DNA from: Sphingobacteriaceae bacterium GW460-11-11-14-LB5
GTDB lineage: Bacteria > Bacteroidota > Bacteroidia > Sphingobacteriales > Sphingobacteriaceae
Direction of reading: 5' to 3'
NCBI GenBank assembly: GCA_002151545.1
Contig: CP021237.1
Span: forward strand, 3,844,001-3,908,000
Length of the DNA: 64,000 bases
A program made the translations under genes and the position numbers. The notes below the pieces were generated by a model that saw only the letters and a program-made list of their open reading frames with translations, did not search any database and was not told the DNA's origin. Below are positions 1 through 10,284 of the stretch, piece after piece. Position 1 is the stretch's first letter. Each line of letters starts with the position of its first letter.

Positions 1-1
1 A

Positions 2-709
2 GACCAGGTTGAAGAGCCTTCTTTCCTGAAGATGCATTGCCGTTATAAATCAGAAATTGTACATTCTGGTTTAAGGGATACCTCAATCATTAATCCGAAT
101 GAAAAAACAGGCAAACATTTAGAACCTGTAGATTTCATGAAAATGAAGGATGATGAGGATGTAATTATCCTTGATGTTCGTTCTAATTATGAGCATAATT
201 TAGGTAAATTTAAAAATGCAGTAACGCTTGATATTGAAAATTTTCGCGATTTTCCTGAGCAGATTAATCAACTTGCCCAATACAAAGACAAGAAAATATT
301 AACCTATTGTACCGGTGGTATTAAGTGCGAAAAGGCTTCTGCTTTGCTTTTACACCATGGTTTTAATGATGTTTATCAATTACACGGTGGCATTATTAAA
401 TACGGAAAAGAAGCTGGTGGTAAAGACTTTGAAGGCAAATGTTATGTTTTCGACAACCGCATTGCAGTTGATGTAAATGAGGTAAATCCTACTATTGTTT
501 CGGTTTGCTATAACTGTGGTAAAACTACCCCAAAAATGATTAATTGCGCCAATCCGGAGTGTAATGAGCACATTACCCAATGCGACGAATGTGGCGATCA
601 GCTTCAGGGTTGCTGCTCAACAGCATGCACCACTAACCCACGCAAGCGCCCGTATGATGGTACTGGTTATTATGTAAAGGTTCCGCAGCCTGTTGCTGTG
701 AAGGCGTAA
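2..709 (+). CDS. trhO: tRNA uridine(34) hydroxylase TrhO (YceA family), 5' end outside window
   Basis: Enzymes of this family use O2 to hydroxylate U34 of certain tRNAs on the way to 5-methoxy- or 5-carboxymethoxyuridine. The reading frame is open to the window edge: the codons before the first ATG (position 32) read DQVEEPSFLK, which fits the family, so the true start lies upstream and this is a partial gene. The rhodanese domain contains the active-site loop CTGGIKCEK with its catalytic cysteine. The C-terminus is a cysteine-rich tail (CYNCGK, CANPEC, CDECG, GCCSTAC), probably zinc-binding. A hairpin terminator follows at 781-812. The family call is firm; the tRNA target in this organism is inferred. 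Confidence 0.88.
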   Translation, partial: DQVEEPSFLKMHCRYKSEIVHSGLRDTSIINPNEKTGKHLEPVDFMKMKDDEDVIILDVRSNYEHNLGKFKNAVTLDIENFRDFPEQINQLAQYKDKKILTYCTGGIKCEKASALLLHHGFNDVYQLHGGIIKYGKEAGGKDFEGKCYVFDNRIAVDVNEVNPTIVSVCYNCGKTTPKMINCANPECNEHITQCDECGDQLQGCCSTACTTNPRKRPYDGTGYYVKVPQPVAVKA

Positions 710-780
710 AGAAATTAAGTTACTATAAATATAATCCTCTTTTCAAGAGAATTTATCTTTCAACGGATCAAACTGACTGA

Positions 781-812
781 CAAGGGGTTATTATCAATGT
801 GATAACCCCTTG
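781..812 (+). terminator. Hairpin terminator after trhO
   Basis: Eleven uninterrupted base pairs join 781-791 to 802-812 (CAAGGGGTTAT against ATAACCCCTTG) around a 10-nt loop. There is no clear T tract, so it may act as an mRNA 3'-end stabiliser rather than a classical terminator. Confidence 0.6.
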
Positions 813-830
813 AAATCGTGAAATTATGGT

Positions 831-900
831 ATCGTCACCCTGAATTCATTTCAGGGTCTACCTTGCAGGAAAGATGCTGAAATAAATTCAGCATGACGAT
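831..900. repeat. Dispersed double-hairpin repeat, TCGTCA/TGACGA ends, copy 1
   Basis: The ends ATCGTCA (831-837) and TGACGAT (894-900) are inverted repeats. Inside are two smaller hairpins, CCCTGAA...TTTCAGGG and TGCTGAA...TTCAGCA. A second copy with the same architecture lies at 15435-15501 and a half copy at 37881-37913. The layout resembles REP/BIME-type elements. The rest of the 710-1085 intergenic region is AT-rich with repeated words (AACCAT, AAACT, AACCA) and holds no gene I can support. Confidence 0.75.
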
Positions 901-1085
901 CGCATTAGGCAATGAGTATTAGCCACACTTAGCTATGAACCATCAAACTATAAGCCATAAACTGTAACATGAACCACTTACCTAAGCAATTTGGCAATCA
1001 ACCATGAACTAAAAAACCATTAACGCCAGGACAACGGTTAAACGCTCGCCCGTATTAAACAATTTTTCATTTACTTTGTGTAATA

Positions 1086-3986
1086 ATGGCTTTACCCGGT
1101 TACCATTTTATGCTAAACTACTTCAGGCTGCTAATACTGCTATGCTGCTTCGCTATAAATACCTATGCATCAGAAATTAAAAGCATAGGCGTTCCCTATA
1201 TAGAAAATTATCCAAAATCTGTTTATTCATCCGGTAACCAGAACTGGAGCATAGCAAAAGATAAAAATGGCGTAATGTACTTTGGCAATGCCGAAGGATT
1301 ATTAACTTTCGATGGGCGTTACTGGCAGAAATACCAGATGCCGAACAGGCAGATCGTGCGATCAGTCGCTACAGACAAAGGCAGGATTTACACAGGAAGT
1401 TTTGGCGAGTTCGGCTACTGGTCCATTAAGAACAACAAACTAAGCTACAGCTCACTTACCAATTTACTACCAAAAGGCGTCAAAATCAATGATGAAGTTT
1501 GGAAAATTTATGTTGACCAGAATCGGGTAATTTTCCAATCTTTTTCGAAGATTTTTATCTACAAAAACAACAAAATCGAGGTCATAAAATCCCCGTCCTC
1601 ATTTCTTTTCCTTCATAAGGTAAACAGCAGGTATATTATCGAGGTGCTCGAAAAAGGTTTATTTGAACTTATTGGTAACCAATTAATCCATATCCCAAAC
1701 AGCGAAAAGCTGGGCAAAGAGGGCATATTGTCTATTCTCCCTTATAAAACCAATGGCCTGATCATCGGCACAAGTAAAAACGGGCTATTTACGTATGATG
1801 GAAAAGATTTCAGTCCCTTAAATACGAGCGCCAACAACTATCTTAAAACCTATCAGCTCAATAATGGTGTGAGTTTACTGGGCAAATATTTTGCATATGG
1901 TACCATCCTTAACGGTTTGATTATTATTGATGAAAATGGAAAAGTTGTTCAACGCATCAATAAATCCAGTGGTTTACAAAACAATACTGTTTTAAGTTTA
2001 TATGCCGATAATGAGCAAAATCTTTGGGCAGGGCTGGATAACGGGATCGACCGGATAGAACTTAATTCACCCTTATATTTTTATTTCGATAAAACGGGTC
2101 AGTTTGGAACTGTGTATTCCAGTATTATCTTCAACAATAAAATTTATCTGGGTACCAATCAGGGCTTGTTTTATAGCCAATGGTCGCCAGATAACCTCCT
2201 ACCCTTTAATTTTCAGTTAATCCCCAACTCACAAGGCCAGGTATGGGAACTAACCATTATCGATAATGAGTTAATATGTGGTCACAACAGCGGTACATTT
2301 AAAGTAAATGGCGATAAAATTGACTGGCTATCGAGATCTTCAGGTGGCTGGACCATTAAAAAGTTAAATTCAAATCCAAATTACCTTATTCAGGGCACCT
2401 ATACAGGGCTTTCGCTATATACAGAATCTTCGGCTTCGGGATTAAAATTTGCTACTAAAATTGCAGGTTTTGATGCCCCATCAAGATATGTGGAACAAGA
2501 CAACAAAGGAGACATCTGGGTGGCACATGCCTACAAAGGTTTATATAAGCTTAGCTTAAGTGCCAATTATGCGGGGGTAACCAGCACTAAATACTTCGAC
2601 GAAAAAAACGGGCTTCCCGGCAATTACAACATTAATATATTCAACCTAGAGAACAAGATTGTTTTTTCTTCTGATGCCGGCTTTTATACCTACGATGAGC
2701 TAAGTGATAAATTCACCAAATACGAAGCCCTCAATAAAGAGCTTGGTTCTTTTGAGTCTTCCAATAAGATTATTAATGCAGGGGGTAAAAAATACTGGTT
2801 TATCAATCATGGCAAAACTGCTTTGGTTAATTTTAGCGAACCAGGCAAGGTAGAAATAGATTCAAATCAGTTTAGCATTTTAGATGGCCGGATGGTTCAA
2901 TATTATGAGAATATAAGCCGCATCAGCAATTCTATTTACCTGATTAGTGTTGATGATGGTTTTGTGATCTATAACCCAACAGCCAGGCTCAATGCGCAAA
3001 AGCAAAAACTTCCTGCAGTCTTGATTAGGCGCGTAGAGGATATTACGGATAAGTTTTCACTCATCAGCGAAGCGGGTAATTGCGAGGAATCAACAGAGAT
3101 CCAAAACAGCCGTAACAATATCCGTATTTCCTATGCACTCCCTTATTACCGGCAGGCTAAGGTTAAATATCAGTTTTACTTAGAAGGCTATTCGAGGGCA
3201 TGGTCTGACTGGACTTATGCCACAGAGAAAGATTTCACCAACTTAAGTGCAGGCAATTATATTTTTAAAGTAAGGGCAAAAACAGACGACAGCTCAGTAA
3301 GTGAGGAAGCCGTTTACACATTTACCATTTTACGCCCCTGGTATTTAAACAACTGGGCCATTTTGTGCTATGCCATCTTATTTGTGGTTGTATTAATTCT
3401 GGGCAAGAAAATTTATGAAAGAAAACTCCGCAGGGATAGTCAAAAAATCAGCGACCGTTTACAGGCGGAGCAGGAAGAGATATTAAGACAGGAAACTGAA
3501 ACCAACGAGAAACAGATCATCAAACTCCAAACGGAGAAATTACAGGCCGAATTAGCCTCGAAAAACAGAGAACTGGCCAATTCAGCCATGACCCTTGTTT
3601 ATAAAAACGAACTACTCCAAAAACTGAGTGATGAGATCACTAAATTAAAAGATGAAAACGGGAAAAAGCTATCTGATGATCAGACACGCAAAATCCAGAA
3701 AGTGATCAATGATGGCATGAACGATGAACGTGACTGGCATTTGTTTGAAAACAGTTTTAACGAGGCGCACGAGAGTTTCTTTAAAAAGTTAAAAGCACAA
3801 CATCCAGATCTTGTTCCGAACGATTTAAAACTCTGTGCCTACCTCAGGATGAACATGAGCAGTAAGGAAATGTCGTCACTGTTGAACATCAGTTTAAGGG
3901 GTGTAGAAATACGCCGGTATCGCCTGCGCAAAAAGCTCGAGGTACCTCACGACAAAAACTTAACTGAGTTTTTGATGGAGCTTTAA
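1086..3986 (+). CDS. Periplasmic-sensor transcriptional regulator (beta-propeller, triple-tyrosine domain, LuxR-like HTH)
   Basis: A 966-residue membrane regulator of the type found beside SusCD genes. In order: a signal peptide or anchor (about 1-29), a long run of propeller-like repeats (about 40-680, e.g. NLWAGLDNGIDRIEL), a Y_Y_Y domain (about 680-750, with YQFYLEGYSRAWSDW), one membrane span near 756-778, a coiled coil (about 785-880), and a C-terminal helix-turn-helix with MNMSSKEMSSLLNISLRGVE. It has no histidine-kinase or receiver domain, so sugar sensing is probably coupled directly to DNA binding. The ATG at 1110 (MLNYFRLL) is an alternative start that gives a tidier signal peptide. 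Its position before SusC suggests it controls the locus at 4349-15402. Confidence 0.85.
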   Translation: MALPGYHFMLNYFRLLILLCCFAINTYASEIKSIGVPYIENYPKSVYSSGNQNWSIAKDKNGVMYFGNAEGLLTFDGRYWQKYQMPNRQIVRSVATDKGRIYTGSFGEFGYWSIKNNKLSYSSLTNLLPKGVKINDEVWKIYVDQNRVIFQSFSKIFIYKNNKIEVIKSPSSFLFLHKVNSRYIIEVLEKGLFELIGNQLIHIPNSEKLGKEGILSILPYKTNGLIIGTSKNGLFTYDGKDFSPLNTSANNYLKTYQLNNGVSLLGKYFAYGTILNGLIIIDENGKVVQRINKSSGLQNNTVLSLYADNEQNLWAGLDNGIDRIELNSPLYFYFDKTGQFGTVYSSIIFNNKIYLGTNQGLFYSQWSPDNLLPFNFQLIPNSQGQVWELTIIDNELICGHNSGTFKVNGDKIDWLSRSSGGWTIKKLNSNPNYLIQGTYTGLSLYTESSASGLKFATKIAGFDAPSRYVEQDNKGDIWVAHAYKGLYKLSLSANYAGVTSTKYFDEKNGLPGNYNINIFNLENKIVFSSDAGFYTYDELSDKFTKYEALNKELGSFESSNKIINAGGKKYWFINHGKTALVNFSEPGKVEIDSNQFSILDGRMVQYYENISRISNSIYLISVDDGFVIYNPTARLNAQKQKLPAVLIRRVEDITDKFSLISEAGNCEESTEIQNSRNNIRISYALPYYRQAKVKYQFYLEGYSRAWSDWTYATEKDFTNLSAGNYIFKVRAKTDDSSVSEEAVYTFTILRPWYLNNWAILCYAILFVVVLILGKKIYERKLRRDSQKISDRLQAEQEEILRQETETNEKQIIKLQTEKLQAELASKNRELANSAMTLVYKNELLQKLSDEITKLKDENGKKLSDDQTRKIQKVINDGMNDERDWHLFENSFNEAHESFFKKLKAQHPDLVPNDLKLCAYLRMNMSSKEMSSLLNISLRGVEIRRYRLRKKLEVPHDKNLTEFLMEL

Positions 3987-4348
3987 TCTTCGCTATAATC
4001 AAATTCAGCGATCAAAATTACTTCGCTAAGCCTCGGGAACGTTTGCATAAAAAACAGTTTTTGAGTCTTTTTCTGGCTATCTTACCAAATCGGCACTACA
4101 TCATTACCTCTCATGGCTGGTTTCTTAGCCCCACAAAACACTTAGTGTTAGTTATACACTTGTGCATGTGTTAATGTTATGTTAAAATCTAAAAAAACTG
4201 CGTTTTTAGCCTAAAATGGCATCTGGTTTATTTCGTTGAGATACCCCATCGCACCCTTTGATGTATTAATGTAGAGGTAAAAACACTTGCACATCAACAA
4301 AAACAACCTCACATTTAACTAACAATTAAACTAAATTAATAATAAAGC
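3987..4348 (+). promoter_or_regulatory. Leader/promoter region of the first SusC gene
   Basis: The 362-base gap between regulator and SusC contains two small dyads near 4137-4175 (ACACTTAGTGT, and ACAC...GTGT around TTGTGCAT) that could be operator-like. No convincing TAnnTTTG box was found, and the last 60 bases are very A-rich. No gene is evident. Confidence 0.35.
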
Positions 4349-7300
4349 ATGAAAAGAATCTTTACAAGAATTTCTGTTCTCGCTGCATTTTGTTTGCTAA
4401 CAATTAACGTAGCACTAGCGCAAAACATTACTGTAAAAGGTAAGGTAATTGATGGAGGTGATAAGACACCTCTACCAGGCGTAACTATCTTAGTTAAAGG
4501 AACACAAAATGGCACGCAAACAGATGTGAACGGCAACTACTCTATAAGCGTGCCGGGTGACGCCACATTGGTATTTAACTTTGTAGGTTATACAGCACTT
4601 GAGCAAGCTGTAAACAATCAAACTACCCTGAATGTATCATTAGCTTCATCAACACAACAACTAGAGCAGGTTGTGGTTGTAGGTTATGGTACGCAACGTA
4701 AAATTGATGTCACAGGGGCTGTGGCTTCGGTAAAAGGGGAAGATATTTCAAAACAAGCTTCAGTAAATCCAGTTGGTGCACTGCAAGGTAAAGTTGCTGG
4801 TGTTTCAATTACCAATACGGGTACACCTGGTGGTTCTCCAACAATAACCATTAGGGGTACAGGAACAATTTATGGTAAAAGTGTCCCTTTATATGTGGTT
4901 GATGGTGTTTGGTACGATGATATCAACTTCTTAAATCCTGCAGACATTGCAAACATCAGTATTCTAAAAGACGCCTCTGCCCAATCTATTTATGGTATTA
5001 GAGCTGCAAACGGCGTGGTTTTGGTAACAACAAATAAAGGTAAGAAAGGCGATGCTGTAATTAATTATAATGGTACAGTTGGCTTCCAAAAAGTTACCAA
5101 TCAGGTTGAAATGGCAAATGCTAGTGAATACGCTGCTGCAGTTAATGAGGCTTATGCACTTCAAGGTGCTCAGCCTTTATTTGCAAATACAAATTTAGGT
5201 GAAGGTACTAACTGGTATGATGTTGTTTTAAGAGAAGCGTTGGTTACGAACCACCAGCTTTCTATTAGTGGTGGAAGCGAGAAATCTACCTACAACTTAT
5301 CATTAGGTTATTTAAACCAAGATGGTATCGTTAAAAACAACAATTATAAAAGATATACAGCAAGATTATCAAATGATTTTCAAATTTTCCAGCCATTAAA
5401 AATTGGATATAATGTTACGGCGACATCAAGCAAATCTAAAGATGCTCCTTCAACCATTTTCAGAGCATTGTACGCAGCTTCTCCAGTTGTTCCTGTATTT
5501 AATGCTGATGGAAGCTACGGAGATCCAAATGCCTTTAACTTAGGTAATGGTAGTAACATGAACCCACAGGCAACGCTGGATTTTTTCAATCAACAAACTA
5601 CAAAATATAAAGTTACTGGTAATGTGTATGCAGAATTGAAATTTTTAAAAGATTTTACTTTCAAAACAAGTTTCGGTGGTGATTTTGGCCAGGAGGAAGT
5701 TCGAGGTTATATTCCTGTTTATAAAGCCAGTAATACTCAACAAAATACCAACAGTAGATTAGATATTGATCGCATCGAAAATAGAAACTGGATTATAGAA
5801 AACACTTTAACATATGATAAAAAATGGACAGACCATAGCTTAACAGTTCTTGTTGGACAAACAGCTCAGCGTAATAAAATGTATACCATTAATGCTGATG
5901 CATTAAATGTTCCTTACACATCAGAAGGCGACTTATATTTAGCCTTGGGAAACGCAGCAAGTCGAAATATTACAGATAGTGGAGAGTTGTCAACATTTGC
6001 ATCTTATTTTGCTAGAGTAAATTATAGTTACAAAAACAGATATCTATTAAATGCTTCGATCAGGAGAGATGGAGCATCACAATTTTTCGGATCAGATAAC
6101 TTATGGGGTAATTTCCCTTCAATCGGAGCTGGATGGGTAATTTCGAATGAAGAATTTATGAAAGATCAAAAGATCTTTAGTAACTTAAAACTTCGGGGTA
6201 GCTGGGGTAAAGTTGGAAACGCAGGTGTTCCTTTCAACCCATCAACTCAAACAGTTGATCAATCTGCTGGCTTAGTTGCAATCTTCGGAGGTCTTCCATA
6301 CACAGGTGCAAGTATACGTTCAATCGTTCCTCCTTTCTTATTATGGGAAAGAAGTGCAGGAACAGATGTTGGTTTAGAGATGGGATTCTTAAACAACAGA
6401 TTAACGGTTGAAGCCGATTATTACAGCAGAAAAACTGAACAAGCCATTTTCGATATTCCAGTATTTGGAAACTTAGGTACAGCAAACAGCACTTTAATTG
6501 CTAACCAGGCAGATATTCAGAATCGTGGTTTTGAGTTTTCTGCTACCTGGGCAGATAAAACCGAAGGAGGATTTTCTTACTCTGTTAGTGGAAACGTGGG
6601 GATTAATAATAATAAAGTATTAAATGTAACTTCAGGATCAAACCCTATCTACAGAGGTGGTGCTGGTATTACGAGTGGATACCTTTCTACCAGAACGGTG
6701 AATAACCGCCCAATAGGTGAGTTCTTCGGATACCAAGTAGAAGGTGTTTTCCAAACAGATGCTGAAGCTGCTGCATGGCCAGGTTTTAAAAGAGGTGATT
6801 TTAAATATGCAGACATTAATGGTGATGGAATTATCGACTTGAGAGATAGAGTTGTTCTTGGTAACCCGAATCCTAAATTTACCTACGGTGTTAACACCAA
6901 CTTTGCTTACAAAAACTTCGACTTAACTTTAGACATTCAGGGTGTGGCAGATGTTGATGTATTTAATGCCAACTTAAGTAACCGTTTTGGTAATGAAAAT
7001 TACACTAAAGATTTCATTAGTAACCGCTGGACGAGTGCCGGAACTTCAAACACTTATGCATCTGCAAGTTTGGCTAGTGGCTTAAATAATGCACCTAATT
7101 CATTCTATGTAGAGAAAGGTGATTATATCAGATTGAGAAACATTCAACTTGGATATACACTTCCACAAGTAATTAGCAACAAAATGAAAATGCAGCGTTT
7201 AAGGTTATTCGTAAATGCACAAAATGCTGTTAATATTTTTGGATACAAAGGTTTCAGCCCTGAGGTTGGCGGAGCTCCAACGAATGCAGGAATTGATACA

Positions 7301-7354
7301 AACGTTTATCCTTTATTCGCTACTTATAACTTCGGAGTTAACGTAACTTTCTAA
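4349..7354 (+). CDS. SusC-like TonB-dependent outer-membrane receptor
   Basis: This outer-membrane transporter imports glycan fragments using TonB energy, together with the SusD partner 11 bp downstream. It is 1001 residues, typical for SusC. A signal peptide (about 1-24, ending ALA) is followed by a carboxypeptidase-regulatory-like domain (about 26-105), a Ton-box-like stretch (VVVVGYGTQRK, about residue 110), the plug domain (about 115-230, with VYVVDGV-like and SIYGIRAANGVVLVTT motifs) and a large beta-barrel ending in an aromatic/Phe residue. Family and partner are certain; the beta-1,2-glucan ligand is inferred from the neighbouring GH144 and GH3 genes. Confidence 0.95.
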   Translation: MKRIFTRISVLAAFCLLTINVALAQNITVKGKVIDGGDKTPLPGVTILVKGTQNGTQTDVNGNYSISVPGDATLVFNFVGYTALEQAVNNQTTLNVSLASSTQQLEQVVVVGYGTQRKIDVTGAVASVKGEDISKQASVNPVGALQGKVAGVSITNTGTPGGSPTITIRGTGTIYGKSVPLYVVDGVWYDDINFLNPADIANISILKDASAQSIYGIRAANGVVLVTTNKGKKGDAVINYNGTVGFQKVTNQVEMANASEYAAAVNEAYALQGAQPLFANTNLGEGTNWYDVVLREALVTNHQLSISGGSEKSTYNLSLGYLNQDGIVKNNNYKRYTARLSNDFQIFQPLKIGYNVTATSSKSKDAPSTIFRALYAASPVVPVFNADGSYGDPNAFNLGNGSNMNPQATLDFFNQQTTKYKVTGNVYAELKFLKDFTFKTSFGGDFGQEEVRGYIPVYKASNTQQNTNSRLDIDRIENRNWIIENTLTYDKKWTDHSLTVLVGQTAQRNKMYTINADALNVPYTSEGDLYLALGNAASRNITDSGELSTFASYFARVNYSYKNRYLLNASIRRDGASQFFGSDNLWGNFPSIGAGWVISNEEFMKDQKIFSNLKLRGSWGKVGNAGVPFNPSTQTVDQSAGLVAIFGGLPYTGASIRSIVPPFLLWERSAGTDVGLEMGFLNNRLTVEADYYSRKTEQAIFDIPVFGNLGTANSTLIANQADIQNRGFEFSATWADKTEGGFSYSVSGNVGINNNKVLNVTSGSNPIYRGGAGITSGYLSTRTVNNRPIGEFFGYQVEGVFQTDAEAAAWPGFKRGDFKYADINGDGIIDLRDRVVLGNPNPKFTYGVNTNFAYKNFDLTLDIQGVADVDVFNANLSNRFGNENYTKDFISNRWTSAGTSNTYASASLASGLNNAPNSFYVEKGDYIRLRNIQLGYTLPQVISNKMKMQRLRLFVNAQNAVNIFGYKGFSPEVGGAPTNAGIDTNVYPLFATYNFGVNVTF

Positions 7355-7365
7355 TCGACATCAAA

Positions 7366-8838
7366 ATGAAAAAATATATAAACTTACCGTCTTGCATTTA
7401 TGCCACCATTTTTGGCACAATGTTATTTACATCATCATGTAAAAAAGACTTCTTAAACGTTCCACCTCAAGGCCAGCAACCTTCTGTTACTTTTTGGAAA
7501 ACACAAGATGATGCATTGAAGGGTGTGAATGCTATTTACGCTCAGCTTAGAAGTTGGGATAATGTTGCATTTAATGCAATTGCCATTGAAAGTACAGGAT
7601 CTGACGAGGCTGATAAAGGTAGCACACCAACTGATGCTACATTCTTTAACTTGTTCGATCAATTTACTGTAACTTCTACTCAAGGTAGCTTACAAGGATT
7701 TTGGACTGGGCAGTATCAAAACATCAATCTTTGTAATCAAGTACTGGATAACGTACCTAATATTGGTATGGATGCATCACTAAAAGCAAGAATTTTAGCT
7801 GAGGCTAAATTTATTCGTGCATACTCTTATTTTAGATTGGTTAGGGCTTACGGCAATGTTCCATTAAGACTTACAGTACCTAAAGACAACTCGGAGTACA
7901 ATATTCCACAAAGTGATAAAGCCGTAGTGTACGCTCAAATCGAGAAAGACTTAACAGACGCAGCGGCAGTATTACCTCAGTCCTATGCATCAACTGATTT
8001 GGGAAGAGCGACTAAAGGTGCCGCTTTAGGTATGAAAGCTAAAGTTGCGATGTATCAGAAGAAGTGGGCAGATGTATTGGCGCTCACGAATCAGGTTATG
8101 ACTTTAGGTTATGATTTATTTCCTGATTTTGAAAAAGGATTTAGAGTAGCTAATGAAAACAGTGTTGAATCAATTTTCGAGGTTCAGGCTGAATTATTAC
8201 CAAGCAACTCTGCTGCATCAAACTCTCAGTATAGCCAAGTTCAGGGTGTTGCAGGAGTAATGGGCTGGGGATTTAATACGCCTTCAGCAGAGTTAGAGGC
8301 TGCCTTTGAAACTGGTGACCCGCGAAAAGATGCAACAATATTATTCAGAGGAGAAACTACACCTCAGGGTGATCTTGTTCCTACAACCGTTCCTAATGCA
8401 CGTTACAATCAAAAATCATATGTTCCTTTTAATACAAGGGTTTCAGGTTTCAATGAAGGTGCGCAACAAAACATTAGGGTATTAAGATTTTCTGACATCT
8501 TACTAATGAACGCAGAAGCAGCAAATGAACTAGGTAATAATGCCCAAGCCCTAACTTCTTTAAATAGAGTTAGAAAAAGAGCACGGGGTGCAAGTGTCAC
8601 AATCTTACCTGATGTTACTACGACAGACCAAACAGCTTTAAGAAATGCAATCTGGAAAGAAAGACAGGTTGAGCTTGCTATGGAAAACGATCGTTATTTC
8701 GACGTAATCAGACAAGGTAGAGCACTTGCCATTTTTGGCCCAAAAGGATGGAAAGCCAATAAAAATGAAGTTTGGCCTGTTCCTCAAACTGAAATTGATT
8801 TAAGTGGGGGGTTACTTAAACAAAATCCCGGTTACTAA
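7366..8838 (+). CDS. SusD/RagB-family glycan-binding lipoprotein
   Basis: The 490-residue partner of the upstream SusC, which lids the transporter and binds the glycan on the cell surface. It has a lipoprotein signal with lipobox TSSC (Cys25), then acidic and basic residues, the helical TPR-like SusD fold (e.g. AEAKFIRAYSYFRLVRAYGNVPL near residue 140) and the usual C-terminal section (LRFSDILLMNAEAANELG, WKERQVELAMENDRYFD). A hairpin at 8853-8883 lies between it and the hydrolase genes and may lower their expression relative to SusCD. Confidence 0.95.
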   Translation: MKKYINLPSCIYATIFGTMLFTSSCKKDFLNVPPQGQQPSVTFWKTQDDALKGVNAIYAQLRSWDNVAFNAIAIESTGSDEADKGSTPTDATFFNLFDQFTVTSTQGSLQGFWTGQYQNINLCNQVLDNVPNIGMDASLKARILAEAKFIRAYSYFRLVRAYGNVPLRLTVPKDNSEYNIPQSDKAVVYAQIEKDLTDAAAVLPQSYASTDLGRATKGAALGMKAKVAMYQKKWADVLALTNQVMTLGYDLFPDFEKGFRVANENSVESIFEVQAELLPSNSAASNSQYSQVQGVAGVMGWGFNTPSAELEAAFETGDPRKDATILFRGETTPQGDLVPTTVPNARYNQKSYVPFNTRVSGFNEGAQQNIRVLRFSDILLMNAEAANELGNNAQALTSLNRVRKRARGASVTILPDVTTTDQTALRNAIWKERQVELAMENDRYFDVIRQGRALAIFGPKGWKANKNEVWPVPQTEIDLSGGLLKQNPGY

Positions 8839-8852
8839 AATTATCATAAAGT

Positions 8853-8883
8853 AAAGGTTGCTAGTTAAATCTGGCAGCCTTTA
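8853..8883 (+). terminator. Hairpin between SusD and the glycoside hydrolase genes
   Basis: AAAGGTTGC pairs with GCAGCCTTT (one mismatch) and is followed by TTATTTCTTT. It looks like a partial terminator or attenuator that would separate high SusCD expression from the downstream enzymes. Confidence 0.55.
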
Positions 8884-8900
8884 TTTCTTTATCCAAGCCC

Positions 8901-10283
8901 ATGTTTAAAATAGACCTAAAGAAAATTACTCATTTACTTATAGCCGTAAGCTGTTCTTCTTTGTTTATTACAGCTTGTACGAAAAGTAAAAATACCAACT
9001 ATAATCCTGACCTATCAATCAGGAAAAATCTTTCCGATATAGAACTATTAGATCTGGTTCAAAAACAAACCTTCCAGTATTTTTGGGATGGAGCCGAACC
9101 CACTTCAGGAGCGGGCAGAGAGCGTTTCCATGTGGATAATGTATATCCTGAAAATGACAAAAACACAGTGGCTACCGGAGCAACGGGCTTTGGACTAATG
9201 GCTATTTTAAGCGGGATTGACAGGGGTTATGTGACCAAAAAAGATGGATTAGACCGTTTAAATAAAATACTGGATTTTTTAACCAAAGCCGATCGCTTTC
9301 ATGGGGCATGGCCGCATTGGATAAATGGCGAAACCGCTAAAGTACGTCCGTTTGGGCGAAAAGATAATGGAGGTGATCTTGTCGAAACTTCTTTCGTTGC
9401 ACAGGCTTTAATCTGCATCAACGAATATTATAAAAATGGAACCGAACCCGAAAAAGCATTGGCAAAAAAAGCCGATGAGCTTTGGAAAGGTATCGATTTC
9501 AACTGGTACCGCAACGGACAAAATGTGTTGTATTGGCACTGGTCGCCAGAGTACAATTGGGAAATGAACTTTCCTGTTAAAGGCTATAACGAATGTTTAA
9601 TCATGTACGTTATGGCCGCCTCATCTCCTACGCATGGCATCCCTGCCGAAGTTTATCATGAGGGTTGGGCAAGAGGAGGTGCAATTAAAGCTAATTTCGA
9701 TCTCTATGGCCATCATATCCCATTAGATTATCAAGGTGCAAAAAATTCTGTAGGTCCTTTATTTTGGGCACATTATTCCTATTTAGGCTTAAACCCAAAA
9801 GGCTTAAAAGACCGCTATGCCGATTATTGGGAAAACAATGTCAATCAAACATTGGCCATTCACGATTACTGTGTAGCCAATCCAAAGAAATTTAAAGGTT
9901 ATGGCGAAAATAACTGGGGCTTAACTGCCAGTTATTCGGTAAAAGGTTATGCCGCGCACAGCCTTCAGGAAGATTTCGGGGTAATCTCTCCCACTGCTGC
10001 CATATCATCTATCCCATACACCCCAAAAGAATCGATGAAGGTCATCAGACACCTTTACGAAAACCTGGGCGATAAAGTGTGGGGCAAATACGGTTTTTAT
10101 GATGCCTTTTCAGCGCAGGACAATTGGTATCCAAAAAGATATTTGGGGATCGATCAGGGGCCGATGGTGGTGATGATCGAAAATTACAGATCAGGGCTGC
10201 TGTGGAAATTATTTATGGGAAATAAAGATGTTCAGAGCGGGTTAAACAAATTAGGTTTCGACCATCCAGCTTTAAAAAAATAA
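8901..10283 (+). CDS. GH144-like glucoamylase-family lipoprotein, probable endo-beta-1,2-glucanase
   Basis: A 460-residue secreted lipoprotein (lipobox ITAC, Cys26) of the glucoamylase-like (PF10091) fold, an (alpha/alpha)6 barrel. Visible family features are LVQKQTFQYFWDGAEP (about 50), TGATGFGLMAI, GGDLVETSF, LYWHWSPEYNWEMN, YNECLIMYVMAASSPTH, GPLFWAHYSYLGLNP, GENNWGLTAS and YPKRYLGIDQGPMVVMIENY. The characterised founder of GH144, from Chitinophaga, is an endo-beta-1,2-glucanase, and Bacteroidetes loci pair such enzymes with GH3 sophorosidases as here. The exact substrate is an inference: some PF10091 proteins act on other glucans. It starts 62 bp after SusD and ends 1 bp before the next gene. 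Confidence 0.82.
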   Translation: MFKIDLKKITHLLIAVSCSSLFITACTKSKNTNYNPDLSIRKNLSDIELLDLVQKQTFQYFWDGAEPTSGAGRERFHVDNVYPENDKNTVATGATGFGLMAILSGIDRGYVTKKDGLDRLNKILDFLTKADRFHGAWPHWINGETAKVRPFGRKDNGGDLVETSFVAQALICINEYYKNGTEPEKALAKKADELWKGIDFNWYRNGQNVLYWHWSPEYNWEMNFPVKGYNECLIMYVMAASSPTHGIPAEVYHEGWARGGAIKANFDLYGHHIPLDYQGAKNSVGPLFWAHYSYLGLNPKGLKDRYADYWENNVNQTLAIHDYCVANPKKFKGYGENNWGLTASYSVKGYAAHSLQEDFGVISPTAAISSIPYTPKESMKVIRHLYENLGDKVWGKYGFYDAFSAQDNWYPKRYLGIDQGPMVVMIENYRSGLLWKLFMGNKDVQSGLNKLGFDHPALKK

Positions 10284-10284
10284 A